A stretch of DNA of 30,582 bases, from assembly GCA_900642245.1 (NCBI GenBank), contig CAAAJI010000012.1:243996-274577 (forward strand), written 5' to 3'. Below are positions 11,010-21,272 of this stretch, piece by piece. Made by a program: the position numbers and the translations under genes. Under the pieces are notes generated by a model, which searched no databases, was not told the DNA's origin, and was given only the letters and a program-made list of their open reading frames with translations. Within the stretch, counting starts at the first letter, position 1, and the number at the start of each line of letters is the position of its first letter. Source of the DNA: Fragilaria radians. Its lineage: Eukaryota > Bacillariophyta > Fragilariophyceae > Fragilariales > Fragilariaceae.

Positions 11010-11679
11010 TACACAACTTTAGTATGCCTCACTCGAAATACCAATACAATCCAAGTATGGTAGTAGCAGTAAATCATGAACAAATTCTAGTTACTAGTTA
11101 GTTGACGACATCCAATACTATTCTACGTAGCTAACGTCACTTCTGCAGCGAAGGCAGGACAAACGAGAGTTGATGGGAGATAGATACAACGCATTATCAA
11201 ACTTGACAATATGGAACTCCTTGCATCGAGAATTCCATCTATCTGAAATATGTACCTAGATATGAATATAAATAGGGTACCTATTTTTCATGAGGTTTTT
11301 GCTACTCAGAAGCACATGAAAACTACACTGCGTTTGGAAGCAAAAGAATGGTGTTAGAATCAAGTACATTTACTTTGTCACTTAGACTAATGATGCAAAT
11401 CCAAACGCATTTACTCTCTAATGCCGCATAGGGAAGAATCGGCATCACCGCTCATTAGAGTAGCAAAACAATGCAACGCACAAGAATAAAATGGTGATAA
11501 AATATAGGAGGTGCAGGAGAATTTAAAATTCGTGACAAATCTTTAGATTCATCTGTTCACTATCAAAAGGGACTTGCATTGGAAATGCTGTGACAGGCAT
11601 CTTACTGAGGAAAATAATTTGACACTCAGATTCCAATCAAGGTCTATCATCAGAAAGAAAGTGGTTTGCTTCTTGAATA
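11010..11679. other. Intergenic stretch upstream of the 379-aa gene
   Basis: Presumed promoter region of the minus-strand 379-aa gene (11134-11139 holds ACGTCA), then AT-rich sequence without a gene. The end beyond about 11.6 kb may be the decayed 3' part of the neighbouring minus-strand integrase remnant. Confidence 0.45.
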
Positions 11680-11920
11680 AGATGATGCTCGTTCCAATAG
11701 AGATACACCTGCATTTCCTTGTGGATTAGGAATTGTTATTGGTTTGACTTTAATTCCATATTTGTCCCACATTTTTGAACACACCTTTTAAGCTGCTCCC
11801 ATAGTCAAAGTGAATGAAGTGAGGATGAGGGAAATATGCACCAGGGTTTATGGAACAAATCATTAATAGAAGCGGTTGATTAATTTCTCGCTTCGGTAGT
11901 CTCAAGCCATCCTGTGATAA
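11680..11920 (-). pseudogene. Second Ty3/gypsy integrase remnant, heavily decayed
   Basis: Read on the minus strand across several frames, this segment matches the integrase fragment at 1-723 block by block. ITGWLETTEA and SINDLFHKPW (11918 downward) match ATGWFEIAEA and SIQDLFHNNW. HPHFIHFDYGSSLKGVF matches RPQFIVFDNGGKFKREF. KYGIKVKP and NPQGNA (about 11763-11710) match GIIAKP and NPQAN. At least two in-frame stops and two frame changes break it. In the Asp block, FDNGG has become FDYGS. It is a fossil, considerably older or more decayed than the copy at 1-723. Confidence 0.72.
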
Positions 11921-13640
11921 CCCCGCTGGCCTTTTATATGACATTAAAGAGTAACTTTCAATAAAAGCCTAGTGTCGCATTTTTGTGAACACCAAATCTT
12001 TCGCTGATTTTGGATGCTATGCTTTTGCATCATAGTCAATTTGAACATACTGCCTTCTTGTCATCCTGGCAAGGTCATGCTGTAATGCTTCAATCAGTAC
12101 TTGAGTTAGAGATAACTTTACCCTTAAGTTGCATTCATGAATATGAATGTTTCCGAAATGATTGACAGCTGTGTTATCAATTCCCCATGGGATACATATT
12201 TCATCATATTGTTGCTGTCAAGAGACACTCCTGCCACCTTGAAGAATAGATTGATGAGGCGCCAGTGAAGATTGCCAATTACCTGTTGCTTTTGATAAAA
12301 TTCAAGATCCATCAAGACTTAGAACTTATTTTGAAAATATATTTCCTCTGTTTTGAACTGACCAGGCGAAGACGAGAGGGTGATGTGCTGGTGGATGCTT
12401 TCCAATATCTAAATTGATTTGTCCACTCTCTTCAAACCCTTTAGTCTCTGCGTTTGATTCAATAGAGTCCTTATACATTTCTTCTCTGAGATAACTCAAA
12501 GTCTTGAGATATATCTATATTGTTGAATTGCTGACTACGCATTACATCTTGATATTCTTCCCTGGATATCATGCATGCTGAAGCTTGTGAAACATGGTTG
12601 ATGATGTTGTCCCTGAAATTCTTTGTGATCTCGTCAGGATCTCTGATGATCATGGATATACCGTCGACTTGAACAACAACCTGTGGATCGGCATATTTCT
12701 TATTTTCCCCGTTACTTCATTTAATTTGTCTTAGATTAGCTTTTTCTTATGTCTGTCATTTGTGTCTCTTCATATTGCGCTTGAGAATCTTGGTGCCTGG
12801 AACCTGAAAATCTCCCTAGTTCTAAACATTGACTCTTCATCTCTTTAACAAACCAGTCAGACTACTCTCGTGTCAACTTATTTAAGTCCTTAGAGCTTTT
12901 CATTTTTATTCTTTAATATTTCATCCTTGGTGCCAGATTGTTTGATCTTCTTTCCGGAGTATCTAAGGGCAACATATTCTCTATTGAATTGAATGGTGGA
13001 TGGAGTCCATGTGTGCCATGCTTGCTCCTTAAAAGATGTATCTGCTTCAAAACTAATCCGCGAAAGATGTCTGTCAACTCTTTCAATATTTTGCATTAAA
13101 ATTTGGAGTCTAAATTATCATTCTGAAAAACTTTGTGTATTTTCTTTTTTTCTTCCTCTTCTAAGATATGGAGATGAATCTTGCTTTATTAGTTTGTACT
13201 TCTGGATGTATAACTTTACATTTTAAGGATCCTTAAATATAGCAGGCAACATTTAGGTCCCATGTAGATTTTCAATAAGCCCTATAGTTGGTCAAATCAA
13301 CTTGAATGCACATTGGACGATGATCAGAGTAGTAACCCTGAGGATAGTCTTCATGCTTTGAAGCAAAAGCTTGATCTCTGCAGTGACTTCCTTGTTGATA
13401 GAAGCTATTCCAGCCCGTGCAGATGGCATTCTTGCAACTGCTTCAGAATACCTGAGGAATTGCCATGAGGGTTGAATCTCCTGCAATGAGGATATCTAGG
13501 CCTTTAGTACTGAGATTGTGAACTAGCTCGATCAAGTCAATGGTAGATGCCTGATATGGGTTGCTCTGTCTATCTTATGTGGCTGGCATAGCTAACTGTT
13601 GGGCTTGTATAGAAGTGAGTCCCTGATGTGATTTCTGAAC
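11921..13640 (-). pseudogene. Decayed EEP-endonuclease / reverse transcriptase retroelement
   Basis: Minus-strand remnants in 5'-3' order match the EEP+RT ORF type found in diatom and oomycete repeats. At 13640-13290 there is an endonuclease-like block: AQQLAM, then DLIELVHNLSTKGLDILIAGD (about 13530-13470) and, one frame away, YYSDHRPMCIQVDL (about 13330-13290), the C-terminal SDHR catalytic motif. At 13096-12890 there is the helical linker with VDRHL and WTPSTIQFN. At 12653-12560 comes PDEITKNFRDNIINHVSQA, matching the ERN..HF.QA segment that precedes the RT. At 12315-12017 lie RT pieces, including LQHDLARMTRRQYVQIDYDA (12079-12020), RT motif A with its catalytic Asp, followed by a stop. 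FGVHKNATLGFY follows before the sequence passes into gypsy integrase at about 11920. Many stops and frameshifts are present. Family matching is from memory of such elements, not from a search. Confidence 0.65.
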
Positions 13641-14464
13641 AGTTTGTTATAACATGATCATTTTCCATGCATTGCAGCATTTCATACATCTTTCCGCTCT
13701 AGCCTTTTTTACTTTGTAATTCCTTTCTCTTATATTGATAAATAGCGCAAATTCTATTTCAGCTGCCATATTCAAATCTTTTATTCATTCTCTTGTCTTC
13801 TTTTGTCATATCATCAGTTTCTTCAATATATTTTGGAATTTTAATCATTCCCAATAATTTACATCTTTGATTCTGGAATGACTTCCTTTGCCAAAACTTG
13901 TCACTCCATAATTAATCAACCTTAGGTACCATTAGCAGCCTTTCTGCAATCTTGTTACATTCTCAAGTCAAACGATCTTAAGCCTACAAGAAAAGCGATT
14001 AAACTGCTTACGATTTTGTTTGGAGATGACTCAGAAAATCGAAGTGGTGAAAAGAAATTCTATTTGCGAGAATTTTCATTCTTCAACTCAGCATTTTAGT
14101 TGCAGTTGCAAAATTTCCCACGTTGCACTTCATCGATTGTTTCTAAAAATCGTCGATATTAGAAATGAGAGCCCTGATGCGTAAGTACAAAATCATTGTT
14201 AACCCTGCGCTTAGCATTTCCTTGAAGGTAAAAGTATCTTTCCGATTCGCATTGCCTTGTCAGGGTCATTTCCTGTATTTTCTTGGAGATTATAGAATTA
14301 TCATTAAGACGTGGGCTATTCTGTCATTGGAACAAAACTTGAACGATTCAATATCGTTTATATTTATGTTTTCCCTACTGATTGATATATATAGATATGA
14401 AGTTTAGAAAAGCTCTTGGAAATTATAAGTACATTTTTCAATTGGTAATTGGGAAAAACCAGCA
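13641..14464. other. Intergenic stretch upstream of the HSF gene
   Basis: AT-rich. The first part may contain further 5' debris of the minus-strand retroelement; I recognise nothing specific. The last few hundred bases should hold the HSF promoter. A plus-strand open frame at 14165-14407 (80 codons) has no recognisable content and no clear splice link to the HSF frame. Confidence 0.4.
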
Positions 14465-15502
14465 ATGATAAATAAACTTTCCAGATTTCCAGACGCTGAC
14501 TTCTTCCGAACACTATCCTATTTTACACGGGAGGCGCTCTCGTTTTCAAAACTTGTGTCCTTTTGTTGTGATAAAAGTTCAATACAATTCCTTGAAATGA
14601 ATTCATCAAAAATTAGGACAAACGATATCAACACATGGTCAGAACACCAATGGATGTTTTTCGATAGCCATTATATACGTGGAGTGGAAAGAGATCTTCA
14701 CACTGTTCAACATGATTATCACGACTACAGCACAGAACTTGATGACGCTTCTACAGTGACCAAAAAGCATGGTAATATGGTGACTTTTCCAATTAAGCTT
14801 CATATCCTTTTAGAAACAATAGAGCGGGACGGCTACGCACACGTGATTTCGTGGCAACCCCATGGACGATGCTTCGTTGTTCACAAACCAAGAGAATTTA
14901 CGGAGTATGTCATGCCAGTATACTTTAAACAGACTAAATTTCCTTCTTTTCAAAGGCAATTAAATCTATATGGCTTCCAGAGGCTGACTAAAGGTGTTGA
15001 TAAGGGTGGATATTACAATGAGCTTTTTCTCCGAGGAAAACTGTTTCTGGCACATCGTATTCAGCGGATAAAAATCAAAGGCAACTGTGTCCGCGCAAGG
15101 AGCAATCCTGATGCAGAACCTAATTTTCAAAAAATACCCCCTGTAGTATCAAGCTCGAAATTTCAGAATGAAAAGGAAGAATTTCAAACAATTATGGCAA
15201 TCCAATGCAGTACATTGCGTGGTGGCGAGATTAATGACTCTGCTACTTTTGACAACTCCGAAAACGATCGATCACAACCTGAAAAAGTTAGTGCTGATGA
15301 ATTTGGAAATATGAAATTTTTCCCAATAGAATCGATGGATCTGGAGGAGTCGACTCAAAGCCACAAAGCCCTGCTCGACTCAACTGAAGTGGAATCATTC
15401 TTGCGTAACTTGAATATTCCGCTGGACCTCTATGTGGAAGTAATCCAGAGCGTCCATTGTCCAAAGAAGTTTTCGAACACGATCATGAAACTAATTCATT
15501 AG
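14465..15502 (+). CDS. HSF-type DNA-binding transcription factor (345 aa)
   Basis: Single-exon heat-shock-factor family protein. The DNA-binding domain covers about residues 106-207: VTFPIKLHILLE, ISWQPHGRCFVVHKPREF, VMPVYFKQTKFPSFQRQLNLYGFQRLT (recognition helix) and GGYYNELFLRGKLFL, then IKGNCVRARSNPDAEPNF. The WQPHGR..VV and YxELFLRG blocks are typical of the large HSF families of diatoms. In most relatives I recall the last block as YHELFLR, so Asn here is a small departure. The 100-residue N-terminal and 120-residue C-terminal flanks are low in recognisable structure. No obvious HR-A/B leucine zipper follows the domain, so trimerisation is uncertain. The start at 14465 gives the longest form; the Met at 14597 (residue 45) is an equally possible start. 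It should act in the nucleus; targets are unknown. Confidence 0.9.
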   Translation: MINKLSRFPDADFFRTLSYFTREALSFSKLVSFCCDKSSIQFLEMNSSKIRTNDINTWSEHQWMFFDSHYIRGVERDLHTVQHDYHDYSTELDDASTVTKKHGNMVTFPIKLHILLETIERDGYAHVISWQPHGRCFVVHKPREFTEYVMPVYFKQTKFPSFQRQLNLYGFQRLTKGVDKGGYYNELFLRGKLFLAHRIQRIKIKGNCVRARSNPDAEPNFQKIPPVVSSSKFQNEKEEFQTIMAIQCSTLRGGEINDSATFDNSENDRSQPEKVSADEFGNMKFFPIESMDLEESTQSHKALLDSTEVESFLRNLNIPLDLYVEVIQSVHCPKKFSNTIMKLIH

Positions 15503-17348
15503 CTTTTAGCTTAATTTTCAGAACCCTATCAGTAATGTCAACAAACTCCCAAACTTTCAACTTTTCCATGGACTCTTGAGTTGCCTTCTTGGCACCTTTG
15601 TTGCCATAAAATTTCTTTCGTATGACAAGGAGGACAGTACTCAATATTCATATTTTCTTTTTGTTTTGTTCTGCCATGAGAAAAATCGTACACGAAAGTG
15701 CTTTGATCACTTAAAAAGGCACTCTTTCTTCCGCTTGATTCAAGTAAAGACTTATTTGTTGTGTTGAAGAATGACATCTTGTTCTTAACATTATATCCTT
15801 GGGATAGAAAATCGTATGGCTCATAATGCTGATTCAATTAGCTCATGTAACAACAACCAATGATGATGCTCTAGAGCTCCTCATGTAATGGGCTCTATAC
15901 CGATGAGCTGCATTTCACATTCTTCGTCAATAAGGCTTAGTTTTGATCTTTTTTAGATAATTTTGATTCCTGAATGATTAACTTCTACAATATAAAATTG
16001 TAGATATGTATTTGGAATGTCACCTTTTGCTACTTCTAGGTCTTCATTTGCTCAAAGATGAGCAATAAAAATGTCACCATGACGTGCACTGTTAAACCTA
16101 ATTTTCTAAGAGTCCACCTTTCAGTCCCTGGCATTTTGAGCGCAGTAGCACTTAGCAATAATGCTATATTCCCTCTTAACTGCAGAAACGAATAGCTCAA
16201 ATTCCCTACAATATGATAATGTAGTCACCCTAATGCATGCAAAGGTGCGTACTTTGATGCACTTATTCTAAGTATCCTTTCAAATTCTCCATGGTCCATT
16301 GTTCTTTATTCTCTTTGAAATTGCAAGAAGAAACGGCGTTTACCAAGGCATAAATCTTGTTGTTGCTGAACATGAGTCGGTGTGGGTGGTATTTGCATTG
16401 CATTGTGAATATCTAGGATAAAATTCTGGCTTTTGTCTATTTCAATTTTTGGTCAGTACAAACTTTTTTGCTTTTTCTGTCTCCAAAAGTTTTGAATTGT
16501 CTCTTTATTGAGTTCACTTCTGAGGTGTCGTCCAATTAACCAGTTTCACTTTTAGCTTTTCTGCCAAGCTCTTACCAAGGATAAGGAGGACTTGTTAATA
16601 CAGACTATAAGGTGATGGAAGTAGAGCACATTGTGATTGCAGTTTCTTAGTTCCTACTCTATCCGCTCCTTTTTCCGGTCACATCACTCTTTATTTATAG
16701 GGTTTCAATGGCTCTGTTAAATGCCTACTAGTTTCTTGATTTTTTCTTAACATTCCAGGAGAATGAGATATTACCTTTTTTGCAACAAAGCAACTGCGAA
16801 ACATAGGACGATCAACTCCTCTATTCAGCTCTATGTTATCTGACGGGACCTATCATATTGATGAGAAGAAATTTGCTTTAGAATGTTGCTATCAAACTCA
16901 TCATTCGAATCAGGATCAGACTTAGAAGTCACTTTATGATTTGATGATACAGCGCATCAGCCACTTGTTCTGAAGGGATTTCATGGTATATCGCATTGGA
17001 TGAAGAAATACCGCTCCATAAATTCACTTTCTTTAAGGCAATCGGTGTCTGACCTGACCCATACTTCCTGTAAGATGTAATGGAAGCTCATCGAGGTAGT
17101 TGAGGGCAAAGCAAAAAAATCAGGGAAGTAAATCTTGGAGAATATCTTTAAATTGGAGTCATCGGATAATCTGAGGAAAGAAAGATAGGCAATTTTCAAA
17201 AGAAGTGAATTCAGTGACAGTTGCAAGAGCAAATCATTTTCCAATGTGAAATTTTGGGGGTCTCCTGATTTGTTTCTTGGAACTGAAATTTTTATAGCTC
17301 AACGGAATGATATTACATGGAATCAGCGTATTTCTCTGAATATATGGA

Positions 17349-17444
17349 TAATGAAAAACATGATTCAAATGCACATGACGAGATGATCAAACAAGGAATC
17401 AACTTTTTTCTTTAAATCTGTGTAACATGAAAAACATGATTCAA
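17349..17444 (+). repeat. 18-nt direct repeat pair
   Basis: The 18-mer ATGAAAAACATGATTCAA occurs at 17349-17366 and again at 17427-17444, 78 bp apart, in non-coding AT-rich sequence. Function unknown; it may be a local duplication. Confidence 0.85.
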
Positions 17445-17601
17445 TTGTCAAGCCTTTATATAGACGAAGTCATTATCTTTCCTCCTGCGAAGACCGGAAG
17501 TGACTTTCATGCTGTGAATGTGACATTGGAAATGCAGTTCTGCATGCCTATTTGTAACTGATGACCAAGACTATATTAAAGAACAATGTGGGAAGAGCGT
17601 C

Positions 17602-17677
17602 ATTGTAATATGGTCGATTTAGTGACAGAAGACAATGTTATTGTAGTACAGTCACTTCAGTGACTAAAGACATTTGT
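17602..17677 (+). repeat. Two-unit degenerate tandem repeat, period 38
   Basis: Bases 17602-17639 and 17640-17677 align without gaps at 27 of 38 positions by hand count. The best-kept parts are ATTGTA at the start and GTGAC..AAGACA in the second half. Probably an old local duplication. Confidence 0.6.
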
Positions 17678-18702
17678 ATTAAGATTTCATCAGCATCTAG
17701 CCGAGTCACTTGACGGAAAAATTGTAGATATCACAAAATATAACTGAAACAAATCAAATTCACATTTCATAAGAGGCTGCAAATACTTTGGAAGTCCATT
17801 TAACAAAAATAGCTCTTTAGAAGGAGGCAAGAAGTAAATGTATCATGGGAGGGATAAGGAATAGCGATTTACACAAGTATGAAAGATATAAAGGTGTCAA
17901 CATCACCTAATGATTTAGGGACTTTTAAAGCACAATTTTGCGTACAAATTTAAATCAGATTGGATCAAAAAGTCACGCTGTTTCATAAAGGATTTTAAGC
18001 AGATCCCCGGTATAAAGATCCATGGCTCCCTATCGACTTTAGCAACAGATATCCCAATCCTTATCCTCCTCGTTCTGTAATTTTATATTTTCAATTCTAC
18101 AAACCTGAAGTGTCGAGGCATCGGTTTTCAATGCAGAGAATGACTATGACATATTTATTGAGATCTCTGAAGGTCTATGTCTATGTGTATATAGCCAAAA
18201 CTAATGCAGAACATTATTTGAAGGTTCAATAGCAATGCTCCTCAAGGCCAAATGATAGACTTATATTGCCAGTAGAATTTCTCTGATCACTTGAAACTGC
18301 AGTGTTATTCATGTAGACTTGACTAGTTTTTGCATTCCTAATGACCCCTTGCATCCCTAGTCTAGTCTTGGGTTACATTCACTTTGAATTGTCATTTCTA
18401 ACAACTCTCAAACATGATGTTTGTTTTGAAGAAAATGAAGTTAATACGTTTCTAAATAAGTCATTAAAGTAAGGTTTCATCTTGCAAAACTAATTTTGAA
18501 TTGCTCCTTGAGGCAGTATTGTATCTGGCCTATCATCGACGCTAGTTCATCACCGTAGGTTCTGCTTTTTTTTATAGAGAGTATAGAGAGCATACGCGAA
18601 CCTGTTTTGCAAGTCAGGTGCTACTGTATTCGAATTCTCCGCTTGTGAATTATCACATTTTTGTTTGGGATTCTTTCTTGATTGTTCGTGGCTCCGTCAT
18701 GC

Positions 18703-18710
18703 TGACGTCA
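18703..18710. promoter_or_regulatory. TGACGTCA palindrome (CRE-like site)
   Basis: A perfect 8-bp cAMP-response-element palindrome, the classical bZIP/CREB-type site, 321 bp upstream of the start of the 212-aa gene. In the diatom Phaeodactylum, TGACGT/ACGTCA elements mediate CO2/cAMP control of a carbonic anhydrase promoter. Function here is inferred from sequence and position only; about 0.5 such octamers are expected by chance in a window this size. Confidence 0.35.
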
Positions 18711-19030
18711 TGAAACTGATCTTGTATAGAATTTGGAAGAATGTATATACATTCTCATATTCGTATATGTTTTATTATTGATTGTGTACCTCTAGTTGGC
18801 GGAAAAAATTGAACGCATGTTCACTGTCGTGTGTCTTGGAATTTGGCATACGAGGGAAAAAAGCGGGCGCATGTTGCACCTTGTTCCTTTTCATAAGTAA
18901 TGATCTTGGAAAACTACTAATTAGAGAAGAGAGAGCACTCTTTTTTAAACCATTTGCTCCGTTTCAAGGGACCACATCTCTGAACGCAAAACCAACAAGA
19001 ACGGGACTCCTGTAAAAGTTATTGAGTATC

Positions 19031-19746
19031 ATGTATTCCGATACACAAGTTTTTATGGAAGTCCATAATAACGATTTCCAAAACTTTCCAGCTTTTGAGA
19101 TGAGCATTCAAGACATGGATTCTTCACTTGAATTTCAAGGGAACATAATCGTAAATGAGAATATGGAAACTACTTTGGAAGATAACTTGGAAAGCAAGAG
19201 CGATTCATCATCGAGCGAGACGCTGAGATCTTTATGGTATAATGCATCTAGTGTGACACAGGCCTATGGGAAAATATTGAATGATATTAAGGTTACGTTT
19301 CTTCCGTCCTTAGTCCCTGAAATACATTTACAGGTAAGCTCAATGGGAGAGTCGCATAAAATGTTGGATTGGCATTTGCTCAGATTTTTAACGTTCTTGG
19401 GCATTACTAGAGCATGTCATATGAAGATCGTTCAATATACAAAGCAGTTGATCATTCAGTTTCATCGTTCACAGTAGCATCCATGTCAACTACCTCCTCG
19501 CCGATGCGACGTGTCGATGAAGAAGAACGTGTCTTGGAGAGCCCTCGCCAAGATTTCCTAGATTCCTCCTTTCATGACTACAGAGCAAATAGACATTTGC
19601 CTGAGCATCTCATTATGAGGGATGAAGACATTCCAGAAACTGACGGAAGAAAGGTTGTGATTATGCGCAGCCGAACACTAAGAGCTAGATCTGATCCATT
19701 TGTTGCTGAATTTTATCGAAAAAGCGTGGAACCCTTACTTGAGTAA
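19031..19746 (+). CDS. Hypothetical protein, two exons (212 aa)
   Basis: Not recognised. Exon 1 19031-19333, intron 19334-19410 (77 nt, CAG|GTAAGC ... TACTAG), exon 2 19411-19746. Both exons lie in the same phase. Using the nearer AG at 19382-19383 instead would run into the TAG at 19408-19410, so the later AG is the likely acceptor. The first ATG is at 19031; the frame extends nine bases upstream only through a non-ATG codon. Residues 1-60 are acidic with little order, 60-110 contain LRSLWYNASSVTQAYGKIL. The exon-2 part is Ser- and Arg-rich with SPMRRVDEEERVLESPRQDF and a C-terminal RSRTLRARSDPFVAEFYRKS. There are no membrane segments or signal peptide. An AATAAA lies at 19826-19831, 80 bp after the stop. 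It converges on the RlmN-type gene. The gene looks real from the clean splice join but may be lineage-specific. Confidence 0.6.
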
Positions 19747-19925
19747 TGAATGAATCTGGTATGTTATGATGACCTGCACGATTGCATGTATGTATTGTTG
19801 TAAATTAGTGATATAAAATATATAAAATAAAGAGCAAGTGATTTAATTAAATGAAATTCCATTGATGCGATATATAATCTAGAAAACAGCATGAAATAAT
19901 AAATTTAAATAGACAATGATTTACT

Positions 19926-21272
19926 TCAAGACTTTGCAGCAATTACATTTACTCGTGCTTTCCTTTTCGTTGCAAGTTGTCCGCATGCAGCATTTTCATC
20001 GTCACCACGAGTAGTTCTGACATAGCATCGAATTCCATTCTTTGTCAAAATGCTTTGAAAGGCTATGACAGATTCTGGGGACGGTGGTTCAAATAATGAC
20101 AAATATCCAGAAGACGCCCCAATGCTGTTCCAAGGAATCAGATTTACAACCAGTTTTGCTACTTTCTCCTGAATTGGTCTGCAAAAAGCGATTAGTGACA
20201 AAGCGTCTTCTACTGAATCGTTTATTCCTCGAAGCAAAGTGACTTCTAACATTGTAGAATTCAGAGATCTTGATCTCCCCTCAAGGGCTGTTAATAAACC
20301 CTCTCTGAGCTCCTCCATGGAAAACTTTGTTGTTGGGACAAGTGCATTTCTCACTTCCTGTCGAGTGGCATGTACACTCCAAGCAATCACAGCCGGGGCC
20401 TCCGCTATCTTTGCAAAAACATCCGGATGAGGTCCCACAGTGGATATGGTCACTCGTTTGCTGGCGAATCCAAACATATTGTGATCAACCAGGGTGTTAG
20501 TTGCTGCAATAACTTCCTCTACATTATCTCCTGGTTCTCCCATTCCCATGAAAACAATGTTCTCCATCCGATACAATGTATTCTCCAGACGACAAATTTT
20601 ATTCGCCCAGTACACCTGTGAGAGGATCTCATCGCGAGATAGGGATCGGAGTTTCCCCATGCGTCCAGTGGCACAAAATGTACATCCCTGACGACATCCC
20701 ACTTGAGACGATATGCAAAGTGTACTACTTCCACGATCGTCCCAAGGAATAATCACTGATTCAATTTCCAATCCATCACGAAGTTGTAAAAGGAATTTCT
20801 TTGTTCCGTCTACACTGGTGCAGATTTGAGTAAGCTTTGCTACATCTCGCTCAACGTTTGCCATGTTGGCCAGAGAAAAGTAAGCCTGTTTACCCAAAAC
20901 TCCTTGTATATTTAATTCATTCTTTTCAATTCCACCATTGGTATTCATATCAAAAGTTTGAGGTTCTTTTTCATTTGCCTCCTTTGAAAAGTACCATGAT
21001 GGATCAACACCGATTCTGAGGCACTCCCAACATGCAAGAGCTCTACCTCTTCCTCCCAGAATATTTGATAATTCTTCGATCGATGCACCCAGCGGTGACC
21101 TTACTTCGCTATCACTATTGTTAATATCCCCTGACAATGATACCTTTAATGATGTTCGTCTATTTGTCTCTGCAACACGTTGAAACGAAATAGTGATCCA
21201 TGCAAACGCGTGATTTGTACAGAGAATCCATGTTAGTGCAAACGATCTCATGTATGGTGATCGAAAATACAA
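19926..21272 (-). CDS. RlmN/Cfr-family radical SAM RNA methyltransferase, probably plastid-targeted (448 aa)
   Basis: Single-exon RlmN-family enzyme, which methylates C2 of adenine in 23S rRNA (A2503 in E. coli) using two SAM molecules and an [4Fe-4S] cluster. Visible features: radical SAM CxxxCxxC at Cys193/197/200 (GCRQGCTFC); the conserved TLC Cys186, seven residues before the cluster as in E. coli (C118/C125); MGMGEP at 242-247 for SAM binding; SVHATRQEVRNALVP; LVVNLIPWN; and the methyl-carrying C-terminal Cys430 in AACGQL. All catalytic residues are present. The N-terminus has a hydrophobic segment (10-24) ending HAFAWITIS, then a basic Ser/Arg stretch. This resembles a diatom signal peptide plus transit peptide with an ASAF-like cut site, so the likely substrate is plastid 23S rRNA. 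M8 is an alternative start. The N-terminal region is longer than in bacterial RlmN, as expected for an imported protein. Confidence 0.93.
   Translation of the reverse strand: MYFRSPYMRSFALTWILCTNHAFAWITISFQRVAETNRRTSLKVSLSGDINNSDSEVRSPLGASIEELSNILGGRGRALACWECLRIGVDPSWYFSKEANEKEPQTFDMNTNGGIEKNELNIQGVLGKQAYFSLANMANVERDVAKLTQICTSVDGTKKFLLQLRDGLEIESVIIPWDDRGSSTLCISSQVGCRQGCTFCATGRMGKLRSLSRDEILSQVYWANKICRLENTLYRMENIVFMGMGEPGDNVEEVIAATNTLVDHNMFGFASKRVTISTVGPHPDVFAKIAEAPAVIAWSVHATRQEVRNALVPTTKFSMEELREGLLTALEGRSRSLNSTMLEVTLLRGINDSVEDALSLIAFCRPIQEKVAKLVVNLIPWNSIGASSGYLSLFEPPSPESVIAFQSILTKNGIRCYVRTTRGDDENAACGQLATKRKARVNVIAAKS

Larger units (their letters stand above)
15503..18702. other. Gene-poor AT-rich stretch (about 3.2 kb)
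   Basis: No complete gene is seen. Minus-strand frames at 15538-15837 (99 codons) and 16981-17244 (87 codons), with scattered protein-like pieces between them, could be decayed retroelement coding sequence, but no motif is strong enough to name. The interval also holds an 18-nt direct repeat and a two-unit degenerate tandem repeat, listed separately. Confidence 0.45.

Noticed and set aside
18782..19015. Plus-strand 77-codon frame before the 212-aa gene
   Set aside because: Opens on a non-ATG codon, Cys/Lys-rich with no motif, and no in-phase splice to the following exon was evident; more likely 5' UTR or promoter.
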